A stretch of DNA of 64,000 bases from Cephalotus follicularis (lineage: Eukaryota; Streptophyta; Magnoliopsida; Oxalidales; Cephalotaceae): contig BDDD01000308.1 in the NCBI GenBank assembly GCA_001972305.1, positions 62,001 through 126,000 on the forward strand. Reading direction: 5' to 3'. The notes under the pieces are model-generated. The model was not told where the DNA came from. It was given only the letters and a program-made list of their open reading frames with translations, and searched no databases. The translations under genes were made by a program, and so were the position numbers. This document shows positions 34,138 through 44,457 of the stretch, in pieces. Every line of letters starts with the position of its first letter. The first letter of the stretch is position 1.

Positions 34138-34311
34138 GTGAGACTAATTTGTTGGTGTATGTACTTGGGTGTGGCTGTTTGGTTTGGTTTTGAAGATTTT
34201 GGTTGTTGGAATGTGTTTGATTTGTAGTGTGTGTGGTTTTTTTTTTGTGTCGTTGTGAAACTATATGTAACTGCTTCATTTATAGTAAGTAAAAAATTGG
34301 CATATCTCATA

Positions 34312-36673
34312 TGTTAGATAAGGTGACCCGACAAGCCATCGGATGAACTTTTGTATTGAACCTATCTGTGTATATAAACAATCTTTTTCCTGATACATGA
34401 CACGTGCTAATTTGTTTATATTTTTTATGGCAATATGACTAGTGTTTTATCACATAATTGAATTAGTTTAATATTTTCCTACTTACACTTGTGATGCACT
34501 AATATAAGGTTGGATGCCAAGCATAGAGGCAGTGAGATTGGCTACCTTATTCCTTATGTCGAATTAGTTCCAAGTCATAGGTTCACTTTGTGGGCATTAG
34601 TGAACCGGATAGACTTGCGCATATATTGCCTGCTTTTGGAATTGGAGGATGGATTCTCTCACTACCATCTGTGTTGCGACACTAGGGCAAATACAGGGTG
34701 CGCGCTAGGAACGTGTACACTGAACTGGACCCGCGTAGGAAACACTATTTGGATAGTCGCCATTCTCGTGTCAGTAGTGACTCCTACTTGTTGCGGTTGT
34801 GTATAAGTGTTAGTCACTTAGCGAGCTCTCAAACTCGTCTGATCCTTAGACCTGAGTTACTGCTCTATATTGTATGGAGACGGTTATGTTTTGATCTCCA
34901 CCTTACCCAGTTCTTGTACAGGGCTGCCAATCGGGTGGTTTTTCGGTATGATTGAATCTATACGAATGTAAGCGAGCGCGTAATAAGGAATTGTCACACA
35001 TGAGCAAAGGTGATCGGCTCTATCATGGCCTGATTGTACTGTGGACTTATGAAATCCTTGTCCAAGGTTGAGGTGGACTGGAAATTAGATTTTCGGAGAG
35101 CCTATCAAAGGTCCTAGTGATGATCAGATATTTTAGACATTGAGGTATTATCTAGGGTTGACACGTATCCTTACCCTAAACCTCAATCGGGGCTAAGTAT
35201 GACAAGGGATTATAGTACACGCGAATCGATAAATTAGAAAGTCTTGCATTGCGGCGGTGTGAAATAAATTATGAGAAAATTAATTAGATTAATTTTTCAT
35301 ATGGATAATATTAGATATTAGTCCGAGAGCATTTAAAAAGGCCTGAGACTATTTAGAATGGCTTAACCGAATCCTAGGGGTATTTTGGTAAATTTATTAA
35401 CACCACCAATTCTAACCAAGATTTTAAAAGGGTCCCTGTTCGATAATGTTTTCTTCATAAATATGTTGGACATATTTAAGTCTTGGTGAAATTTATAAAA
35501 TCAAATATCGGTTAGGTGAATCTTACAAATTGTGATTACACATTTGTTTGATCTTACTTAATCAATATTCGAGGGGATATGCAGCATTACTTGAATGGGT
35601 ATGACCTATTTATATGATGTAGTGGTTAACTTCTTGGAGAAGTAAACATGTGTCATACAAGAATGAGTTGGACTCATTGTGGACATGTGAATATGCCTAT
35701 GTGGTTTAAACGTCGATGCTCTTGTAGAAAGCGTCGATGCCAAACCATGCTTAAGCGTCAACGCCCTTGGTGTAAGCGTTAACACTAAACTATGTCAAAG
35801 CGTCGACGCCTTTGTAGAAAGCGTCGACGCCTTTGTAGAAAGCGTCGACGCCTTTGTAGAAAGCGTCGACACTTAGTACGCAACGTGGGTGCCCTAATCG
35901 GACACAAAACGTGCACACGTCTTCTCTCTCCCACTCCCAGTGTTTTTCTCCCATCTGCGCATGATGGGGTACATGTTTGGATCATGGTTTCATAATTCCT
36001 TAGAGGAAGCGGCATGATCACTTGGTGGAGGAGTGGATGCAACCTGTGAGAGAGTGAGAAATATGGATGGCATAAAATCAGAGGAAATAATCAAGGCATA
36101 GTGGGCGGTCTTTTGGCAGAGTCTTGCTGGGCAATTCAGAGGTCAGAAAAGAGCCACTTACACTGAGCAATCCCTTCCTGATTTCTTCACCAAGTTTTGA
36201 AGCTTACTTAGGGTGGATTGCCATTGACAACACTTGTCAATCCCAATCTTCTCTTGGTGAGCATAGTGAGAGAGAAAGTTGTGTGATCCTCTGGTGAAAA
36301 CAGTCACTGTGTATACTTGTTGGCTGGGGTATCTATTGCTTGGAGCAGTAGGAGATCGAATTGGAGGAGAATACCGAGGGAGTCTACGCAAGCTTGAACC
36401 GGCAAAGAACGAAGGAACCATCACCATACGGTATGAACTCCTTGTCTCCCTCTATGTTGCCATGTAGTGTATCACTTTTGCATGTATGAGTGATACCAAT
36501 TTAATTATGCTTATGATGTGGTGATCCTTATTACCTGCATTCCATGAATTGGACTTGTTCCGTGGTGTTTAGAGGACTTGCTTCCCCTGTTTTATAAACT
36601 AGAAAATTTTTGTTTGGTCCTTTAAGCACCATAGTCCGAATTCGGCTCTGGGAATGTTCTATCATTTCCAACA
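34312..36673 (+). mobile_element. Solo LTR S3, Copia-type family A
   Basis: Starts TGTTAGATAAGG, ends TTTCCAACA, with perfect duplications TCATA (34307-34311 and 36674-36678). It is the only family A copy here outside another retrotransposon. Longer than S1 and S2, partly through an expanded GTCGAC array. Open frames in the array are translated repeats. Confidence 0.93.
35706..35876. repeat. GTCGAC palindrome array with a 21 bp tandem core in solo LTR S3
   Basis: Perfect GCGTCGACGC at 35800-35809, 35821-35830 and 35842-35851, exactly 21 bases apart, with spacer CTTTGTAGAAA. Degenerate copies flank them: GCGTCGATGC near 35730, GCGTCAACGC near 35755, GCGTTAACAC near 35776 and GCGTCGACAC near 35863. 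Confidence 0.9.
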
Positions 36674-36678
36674 TCATA

Positions 36679-37811
36679 ATCTTGAGGATTTTGTGGATTT
36701 GAAATTTTTATTTGGATTTCAACCAGATTTTTTTTCCTGCTTTTTTGCTTATTTTATGTTGATTTTGAGTTGGATTTCCCTCTATTTAGGGAGGATATGG
36801 AAGAATCAATCTCCTCGACACTTGGAACGTTAAAAGAGTTCCATATCCTCCTATTATGACATGCAAGATGCATATACTTTTTCATTTCTAACATTATAAC
36901 TTTTTTGAAGCATTAGAAAATTCTGATTCATACAATCAAAGTAAAGGTGATAAAATATCATTGATAATGCTTTAAATTATCATTAATAATGTTTGATTTT
37001 TAATATTGCTCTGTTAATAATATTTTTGACACATCAGTTGTGATCACTTATGAACCACCTCAGCTATGTTTTTAGTTGCATTACTCAAACCTTTAATAGC
37101 CTGCAGTTATCAGATGTGTTGTGTTTGTGTTGGATTCATGAGTTGAGAAAATGGAGAAGAATACTTCAATTGAGAATGTAATTTGACAAATGAAAACTAG
37201 AACTAAAATTGAAAAATGAGAATTTAAAAGATTGCAAAGAAAGTTGAGAGAAAATTCTTAATATTGTTTTAGAAAATCTTAAACAATGAATCTCAAATAT
37301 TTCAAGATGCCCATTACAAAGGTTTCTTTACATATTTATACATATAATGGATGGTCAAGATCAATTCTTAACTAACTTATACAATGATCTTCTGATCTTG
37401 ACACGTGTCACCACAGAGATTAATTATAACTGAAATATCTGGTTTTACGGAGATACCACGTGCGCTCCCACGTGACCTTCTTTCTTCAATTAATGTCTTC
37501 ATGTTTTCATTGCCTATAAGCCTTCACGCCCTTCATGTTATAACTTATATATAACATGACACTCACGCCCCTCTTTCAGTTATATGAAGAATCCTTTGTT
37601 GATATGATATAAGAGGGTATTTTGGTCCTCTCAAGTAAATTAAATTACATAAACATTTAGCCCCCTTACTCTTTATAATTATATAATTGCAAAGAGTCAT
37701 AAACCCTTCATATTCTCTTATATTCTTAAACCCTAACTTTTGTTCTCCTCTTTTCTTCGCACCGTTATCCTCCATTTTTGCTATTTTCAAGCTCTTCTTT
37801 TACTCACAAAA
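36679..37811. promoter_or_regulatory. Intergenic DNA upstream of the PMD pseudogene with three G-boxes
   Basis: AT-rich. CACGTG occurs at 37402-37407 (within ACACGTGTCA), 37457-37462 and 37469-37474. G-box/ABRE motifs of this kind bind bZIP and bHLH factors in plants and would suit a promoter about 350-400 bases upstream of the pseudogene. A 13 bp perfect inverted repeat, GGAGGATATGGAA, lies at 36790-36802 and 36839-36851. No coding sequence was seen. Confidence 0.45.
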
Positions 37812-38826
37812 TAGATCCCAAAACCAAATCTCCTGTTAAAACCTCAAAGGCTCCAAAAGATTCTCCAGTTATTTCTTCAAGTCACTGGCATCTATGGTTC
37901 AATATAGAAACCAACGATTTCTGAAGTAGACGTTCTTCGTCCGTCTTTCCTCCTTATAGTAACTCTCTTCCCCTAGGTCAAGAATCTGAATTGAACAATG
38001 CTTATGAAGTCCAACCTTCTACTGTTTTAGGTCTTCGTTGGGCTCGTGGTGACTACCCTTTGTCATTTGTTGAGTTTCAATCTTTTAGCCAACCTTTACT
38101 GGATGGAAAACATGGCTGAAATATGTTTTAAATAACAAGTAAGATGTTGCTCTTCTTAGAAGAGCTAGGGTTTACAATGCCATCCGTATCTCCCAAAACC
38201 TTCATGTTAACAGAGACAGTGGGTCTCCAAAATTTTCTAGCCAGATGGTTTACCCACACTCACACTTTCATTACTTCATTTGGAGAAATTTCTTATTCTC
38301 TTGAAGATGCTGTTTCTCAATTCCATCTTCCTTTATTTGGAGATGAGAATGTTCAATCAGTGACTGCTTCTCCTTAGGAAAAGCATATGAACACAGCCTT
38401 GATAGAATCCCTTAAGGCTTCTAATGTGGGAAGTGCTAGAGCCACCTTCAACAGCTGGATAAAGTACCATTTTGGATTTGTTGTTGACAAGAATAAAGGT
38501 TTACTGGATTTTGAAGAGGGTAAGGGTTTCAACCCAAAATTGAATTTGGCTGCTTTAGTTGCTTTTTGGCTCTCTAGGTATGTATTTCTTGGTTTGCCTG
38601 TAGATGATGTAAATACAGATTTATTTATGCTTGCCATCAAGATCTCAAAGGGTGATAGATTTCCTTTAGCCCATTTATTTGTGGGTTCTTTGTATAAGCG
38701 CCTCGAACTGTATAAAATGAGTATGGAGGCTTCCCTAGGGCACAAGTTTGTTTTGTGTTTTGTTGATTCTACAACCCTTCAACTATTCTTGTGGGTTCAC
38801 TACAGAGGTTATGCTCCCAAGTTAGT
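37812..38826 (+). pseudogene. Plant mobile domain (PMD) protein pseudogene
   Basis: Readable parts, in order: DPKTKSPVKTSKAPKDSPV from about 37815; after a stop and frame change LGLRWARGDYPLSFVEFQSF; then from 38144 LLFLEELGFTMP, ARWFTHTHTFITSFGEISYS, LEDAVSQFHLPLFGDENVQ, an in-frame TAG at 38375, and on to 38826 with FNSWIKYHFGF, LAALVAFWLSRYVFLGLPVD and KGDRFPLAHLFVGSLYKRLE. The THTF..FGE..YSLEDA and FWLSRYVF motifs are characteristic of the PMD (aminotransferase-like) family, found in MAIL1/MAIN-type proteins and in transposons. The codon before DPK is ATA where ATG would be expected. The gene is cut by a Copia LTR at 38827. Confidence 0.72.
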
Positions 38827-38972
38827 TGTTATTTATAATTATTTATTTTAAGTTACAAGTTTGGGTCTAATATTAAGTTAAGCCCATATTACTGTGAAAG
38901 CTTAACACTAGCCTATATAAATAGTGGAATTATCTCAATACAAGGAATAAGAGAGATTATTATCTGATTACA
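38827..38972 (+). repeat. 5' LTR of the outer Copia (146 bp)
   Basis: Starts TGTTATTTATAATT, ends TCTGATTACA directly before the primer binding site, and has a TATATAAATA box near 38914. The candidate target duplication at the left is TTAGT (38822-38826); the partner is outside the window. Confidence 0.75.
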
Positions 38973-38985
38973 TGGTATCAGAGCC
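38973..38985 (+). other. Primer binding site of the outer Copia
   Basis: TGGTATCAGAGCC directly abuts the LTR, complementary to the 3' end of initiator methionine tRNA. Confidence 0.85.
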
Positions 38986-39019
38986 ACACCCTAGTTAAGA
39001 AACCCTAGCAGCCGAAAAA

Positions 39020-39110
39020 AAAACTACTGTTCACGCACCACTGTTCATCACGAATACTGTTCATGCGTTACTATTCATCACGAACACTGTTCACATGAAC
39101 AGTACCCGCA
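39020..39110. repeat. ACTGTTCA repeats in the outer Copia leader
   Basis: ACTGTTCA or ACTATTCA occurs five times at about 15-20 base spacing, several times followed by TCACGAA, ending in the inverted pair TGTTCACATGAACA. No protein is encoded. Confidence 0.7.
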
Positions 39111-39904
39111 AATCTGAAATTCTATGTCATTTGTTTTTTGGTTCGGTCTAAGGTATTTCATATTTGTTTGGTGAAAGAATAATTACCTTAGATGTTGTTG
39201 TCACACCTCGTTTCCACAATCAACCTGGAGGTCATGGCAATTAACATATATCCAGCTTATACGAAAAATACGAAAAATTTAAAACTTTTCCAATACATAT
39301 AAAATCATTGCGGAAGCATTAAACATAAGCTGAATTTAATACCGTAACATGCATCCCATACCACATGTTACTAATTGTTCAACAATAATACAATAGAACC
39401 ATCGTTAATCGCACTCAAAATGGAGCATGAACTAAATCGGTCAATACATTAATCCATTATTACATAACCATTTAAACATTTCTCAAAAGAAGGATAACTT
39501 TATCTTCTCTTCGGTCATACCACGCTTATCAATGTTGATCTACTGCATCAATCTGAAATTGATAGGATTAGCCGAATCCACTGGCTAAGTAGAAAAAATA
39601 TAAAGGTAATTTGGGGTCTATGATAATAAATGTCATTTAATGAATGCATCGTGATACAATACATAATATATAACAATACATATATGTATATGTATATCTG
39701 CCAATATATAAGCAACTATGCTAAATGGCTACATCAATGCAATCCATCAATCATGTCACGAATGACCATTCAATCCACTCGTACGAAAACATTGCCATCT
39801 CCTGGCCCCGATGTCGCACACTCTGTTTTAGCCCCACTCCGGCCGATCCCAAACAGAGTTCGATAACTACCACCCGTAGGTTGGTAGTATCTCATATCGA
39901 TGTT

Positions 39905-40045
39905 AACCGTCCAAGGCTAGGAAAGTGCGTAGGCTAACCGGCACGTAGGCTGGGAAAGCTCGATCAAACAAATGATGCTAACAGTCCAAGGCTAGGAAAG
40001 CGCATAGCCTAACCGGCACGTAGGCTGTGAAAGCTCAAGGTGTGG
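39905..40045. repeat. AGGCTAACCGGCACGTAGGC repeats in solo LTR S4
   Basis: Two clear copies plus variants of a 25-30 base unit reading GCTAACCGGCACGTAGGCTG and GAAAGCTCGA. It is the inverted counterpart of the array at 49433-49690 in S5. Confidence 0.75.
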
Positions 40046-40434
40046 TGTCCCTAGCCATCATTTGGCCCCTAGGCAACAACCTACCATTAACGTAAGTGAC
40101 AACCTCCGTCACCGCACTAACAGTGCAACAATCACAATCAATCAATAAATCCCAAAATCAATCAGTTTTTAAGTAGTTTATAAATTACAAAATTCTTGAA
40201 CAATACATTTATTCAAATGTATAAACAGTCTTTTTGAAGCAATATTCAGTCTTTGAAACCACATTTCAATCGTTCGAAAATATACATTTTCGTGTAAAGT
40301 AATGATTTATTATAAAATCATGTATGCACTTTCTAAAATGGTAAAACACTTTAGAAATTAATAACAATTCAATCAACAATTCAATCCATAGTAATTATGC
40401 AAGCAGACATATGCTCAAAATGCAAACAGACCCT

Positions 40435-40795
40435 TTTGGCATCAACGTGTACCCTCTAGGCATCAACGTTTATAATAGTCCTCTTAGGCGTCAACACGTA
40501 TCTCTCTAGGCATCAACGCGCATGGCAGATCCTTAAGTGTCAGCGTTTTTCCTCTTGGCGTTGACGCTTTAAGGCAGGAGCCTTGGGTGTCAACGTTATC
40601 TCTTGGCGTCAACGCTTTAATTTAGGAACCTTAGGCGTCAACGTTCATCTCTTTTGGCGTCAACGCTTTAAGGTAGTGACTTATCTTTGGACGTCGACGC
40701 TACCTCATGGCGTCAATGCTTTAAGCGTCTTCCTTCCTGTATAACAGGTCAAGGCATCGACGCTTTTCCTCTAGGCGTCAACGTTCAACGAACCA
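40435..40795. repeat. GTCGAC palindrome array, first block in solo LTR S4
   Basis: More than a dozen degenerate copies such as GGCGTCAACGTT, GGCATCAACG, ACGTCGACGC near 40691 and GGCATCGACGC near 40754, separated by about 20-30 bases. Most differences from GGCGTCGACGC are C to T or G to A at CpG. Confidence 0.85.
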
Positions 40796-41527
40796 GAACG
40801 TTTTCTTCTCCATCACAGGACACAATAACATCATAATAACATGAACCAACACATGCAACTCGATCCATTTTCATTCCAAATCATAACATGCATACAGATT
40901 ATGGCAAACTACAACATGCATAGTCACAATCCACCATTTATGCATTTCACCAAATAAACATCTATTACATTTGAACTCAAAACACAGTTATATAATCCCT
41001 ACCTCAGATTCCAAATTAGGAATCGTAGTCCACCTCTTCAAGATCACAGACCAGTAGCGCTTGAGCTCCCAGGTCCGGTACAGAAACTCCAAGTCCAGGT
41101 TCGACTCCAATCCAGTCCGACTCCAAGCTTCCAAGCTTTGGTCCAACAATGGAGAATGTGACTTCTCTCTTTCTTTCCTCTCTTTTCTGTTATTTTCTTT
41201 GTGTTTTCTCTCAAATTTTTTCTTTCTTTTTCTTTCTTCCAGGTGCGGATTTGAAGGAGATGAAGAGAGGTGCGTTTTTATGGTGGAGAGGTGTCTTTCG
41301 CTCTCTCTCTTTCCACCCCGCATGCAAGATTCCATGTACCTCTCTCTCTCACTTCTCACTTGTCGCATGACACACATCTATCTTCCTATCTCTTCCTTTC
41401 TATCATGGTAGGCCTGGCGACATGTCTAAGAAGCTACTACTGGCTTGACAAGGAGCCCGAATAGTGGTCTTCACCTGCCCTTCAACACGTTTTCTGTCAG
41501 TGTTTTAACTTCTTCTGCTGACAGTTT

Positions 41528-41745
41528 AGGCGTCGATGGGTTGACCATCCCTCAGCGCTAACAGGTTCCATGAACAGCGACACTTATCTCCCTGGCGTCG
41601 ACGTATAAGGCAGGTCCCTTAAGCGTGGCGCTCACATCTTGGCGTCGATGCTATTTCATGGCGTCGACACTTTAAGGCAAGGAGCCTTAAGCGCGTGTTT
41701 TGCTTCTTGGCATCGACGCTACCCCTTGGCGTCGACACTTAATGC
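41528..41745. repeat. GTCGAC palindrome array, second block in solo LTR S4
   Basis: Copies include GGCGTCGATGG near 41529, GGCGTCGACGTA near 41595, GGCGTCGATGC near 41641, GGCGTCGACAC near 41660, GGCATCGACGC near 41709 and GGCGTCGACAC near 41728. Confidence 0.85.
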
Positions 41746-41905
41746 CTCTTTCTTGCATTTTCAATCCAACACAACATTCCCTTACACCTTTTTACTCAAG
41801 ATTTAACATTATAAGTTGGAAATCCATAATCTTCATTAATTCATCATGAAATTAAAACGGAATTACAATAATACATTAAATGGAAATTTGGGGCATTACA
41901 ATTGT

Positions 41906-42024
41906 GAAGTGATTTAATGTGATTTGTGTTTGTTTTGCGATCCGGTTGAGTAGTTTCATTATGTATTGTGGTTTTTTTTAATCTCAATCGGATCTATCTT
42001 GTGTATTTGTGGTGATTTGATGTA
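41906..42024 (+). other. Outer Copia leader fragment
   Basis: A 120 base non-coding piece between two insertions. No gag-like reading was found here, although gag C-terminal sequence follows after the next insertion, which points to a deletion of the gag N-terminal part. Confidence 0.5.
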
Positions 42025-42029
42025 GGTTC

Positions 42030-43616
42030 TGTTGGAGTAGGGGTGTCCCTGCATGCCACGAGGTAGCTGTATAAATATATATATATGTATGAGATATGCT
42101 CCTTTTCTGGAGATGTCTCTTTAAGCCGTGAGGGGGCTGCTTGTATGTATATTACACTATCTATTTATACAATCTGAATTTCTTTTCGTGTTTTATAGTC
42201 ATATTCAATCAACAATGGCAACCTGCTATATGTATATCCCAACCCATCTCAATGGATCAGTTGATCACCATGTCGACTGAGTACACGTATAATGCCATGT
42301 TGTTTGAGGGGTTGGATCTCGTGCCTGGGAGGTTATGAGAATGAGATCCTTACTCCCTTCTAACAGAACGTTCCAAGTCATAGGTTCACTTTCTTAGGGC
42401 AATTGATGAACCGTAAAGACTTGTCATATTATGCTTGCCCTTTTGTGTGTGGGGGATGGACCATCTCATTACCATTTGGATTTATCCTAAAGCTGATGCG
42501 GGGTTCGTGCTAGAGAGCATGAGATTGAACAGACCCACTATAGGAAACCTATTTGGAAAGTCATACCTATGTCAATAGGATTCCTATAGTCTTGGTAGTG
42601 TATAGTCTATGGTGACTAGTAGACCATTCGTGGACTGCGTTGTATCGTTAGACCTGAGCAGCTGGCATGCATTGTGTTGTAACCTCTTGGTTTTGATTTC
42701 CGCCTTCCCCAGCACTAGCCACATGCTGACAAAAGGGTTGTCTTTGGGAATTGTGGGAGCTTCATTGAGATGTATGGACGAGTGCGCAATAAGGGATCGT
42801 CACACCAGTATGAAGGGTGATCAGTTATATATTATTTATGTCCGTTAAGACTCAAAACCCTGATCAGGTATAGGCATACTGTAAACGGGGTTTCCGGGGA
42901 AGTTTACCGAAAGTCTCGATGAGTACATAAATTTATAGTTATCGCGACTTTACCTAGTGGTGACATTATTCAGAACCCTAGGTCGTGGTCGGAGCTAAGA
43001 GGATACATGACACATATGCCGATGACTGGATAAAGTACTGGTTAACCGGTTAACCAATGATAGACGTGGTTTACACGGATCTTGGGGATGATTGGAAATC
43101 ATACCGTGGTCATTCTAATAGTCGGGGACTATTAGGGTGGTCATACCAGAACTTCGGGATGTTCTGAGAAATTTATCGTCGTACCGAAGTCCAACCGGGC
43201 TTTCGGGTCCCGCCTGATTATTGGAAAAGTGATGCATGCTACACACATGCTAACTTGGTGAAAAATCTAGTTTTAAGTAGTATATATTAATTTGACATCA
43301 GTGGTTTGTTTTTTACTACCGTATTATCTTATTGATATACTAATAGAATCCACAGTGGGAGTTTGTTGATACATACATTGTGCGGGGCACGTAATAAACT
43401 AAAGAGAGAAATATATAATAAAAGAGAAAGAGACAAAATAAGATACTTGGTCATTAATTGGACAAGAACACGCCAAAAAGCGCCAGGCTCATACACAAAA
43501 CAGGGGAGAGCGCACGCTATTCGTGCGACAGCGCCGGGGTCGCATTTCTAGCCAGAGAAGTCGACATGCGAGGCCTCGGTGGCCGGGAAAGGAGTTGTGC
43601 TCTCATCCACTGTACT

Positions 43617-43665
<49 letters not shown>

Positions 43666-44443
43666 CTTCTCTTTCATTCTCTCTGCGTTTTCCCGACGCA
43701 TTTTGCGTCTCCCACCGTCGGTTTCTCTTCCACCGTCGACGATCACAGTAGGTGGAGCCAATCCTTAGCTCTACCTATCTTGGTCCTAGATTAGGTGATT
43801 TCTGTGCGTTCTTTGGCCTGATTTCGATTTGTGAGTCACTCTCTTGAGTCGACTCCTTGTGTGCCGTGGCTTGGCGTTCCGGGCCGAGTCATGGTGTTTC
43901 TTGGGTCACAACGTGAAGATCAGGTGTTTGGCGACCTGTGGTGTCGCGGTCGGTCAATGGCGCGTTGACCGAGTCTCACTGAGTCCGAACTCAGTGATTT
44001 TCCACCACTGCCAGCTGCTCTGTGGCGTTCCAGGGTGCTTTCCACCGAGTCTCCGCCAGCAATGGTAGATCGGCGCATTTGGAGTCCGATGATGTCCTGG
44101 TCGGACCTCAGGCAACATGGCCGGAATTCGACAGTGGCACCAGTGACTGGAAGATGCTACTGCAAGCGCGTAGCGACAAAGTGGTGGAGCCGCCAACGTT
44201 GGTATGGTTTCTAATCAAATGTATTTATTGTTACCGAATTATATTCGGTTTGTCATAGTGGATGTATGCTTGATTTATATTAGTTCGATTGAATATTAAA
44301 CAGTGATCCTTGGCTTTTAGATTATTGTAGTAAGATGTTAGTGTGAACCTTGACTTGTAGTCTTGGTGTTTTGAAAAATTAAAATCATACACATTAGCAT
44401 CCTAGACCCAAAATCGACCGGGAACCCTCCGGGTTTCCCAACA
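42030..44443 (+). repeat. 5' LTR of the long-LTR Copia
   Basis: Contains a PPT-like and TGTTGATACATAC motif in its middle (43355-43380), a TC microsatellite (43613-43662), and a GC-rich region with GAGTCGACTC at about 43846 and CACTGAGTCCGAACTCAGTG at 43977-43996. The 5' third shares ordered blocks with the family A solo LTRs. Open frames inside are microsatellite or leader translations. Confidence 0.92.
43613..43662. repeat. TC microsatellite in the 5' LTR
   Basis: About 20 TC dinucleotides; the counterpart in the 3' LTR is at 54044-54082. Differing lengths between the two LTRs are consistent with microsatellite slippage after insertion. Confidence 0.95.
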
Positions 44444-44444
44444 G

Positions 44445-44457
44445 TGGTATCAGAGCG
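44445..44457 (+). other. Primer binding site of the long-LTR Copia
   Basis: TGGTATCAGAGCG begins two bases after the LTR end (44443). Confidence 0.88.

Larger units (their letters stand above)
39199..41900 (-). mobile_element. Solo LTR S4, Gypsy-type family B, inverted
   Basis: Plus-strand ends are TGTCACACCTCG and GGGGCATTACA; on the minus strand it starts TGTAATGCCCCAAATTTCC and ends GTGTGACA. Flanks are GTTGT (39194-39198) and ATTGT (41901-41905), one mismatch. It matches S5 (47250-50265) and S6 (54883-57834), including CAGCTTAT and CTTCCGCAA blocks near the GTGTGACA end. Confidence 0.88.

Noticed and set aside
35700..35880. CRISPR-like regular palindromic repeats
   Set aside because: The DNA is plant nuclear, the spacers are near-identical and no cas genes exist; this is an LTR tandem repeat.
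35785..36042. Open frames with repeated RRRLCRK / RRRFLQ residues
   Set aside because: Direct translation of the 21 bp palindrome array in solo LTR S3.
36790..36851. 13 bp perfect inverted repeat as a possible small RNA hairpin
   Set aside because: The stem is short, the 36 base loop has no further pairing visible, and nothing else marks it as an RNA gene.
43355..43380. Possible internal LTR boundary (PPT-like run then TGTTGATACATAC) inside the Copia LTR
   Set aside because: The matching target duplication GGTTC at 42025 and 54855 and the PPT at 52442 place the LTR start at 42030 / 52455; the internal motif is present in both LTRs and is at most an old remnant.
43458..44068. Open frames with serine/leucine repeats and basic N-termini at 43458-44068 and 53754-54494
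   Set aside because: They read through TC microsatellites in the two LTRs of the same Copia; the peptides have no domain.
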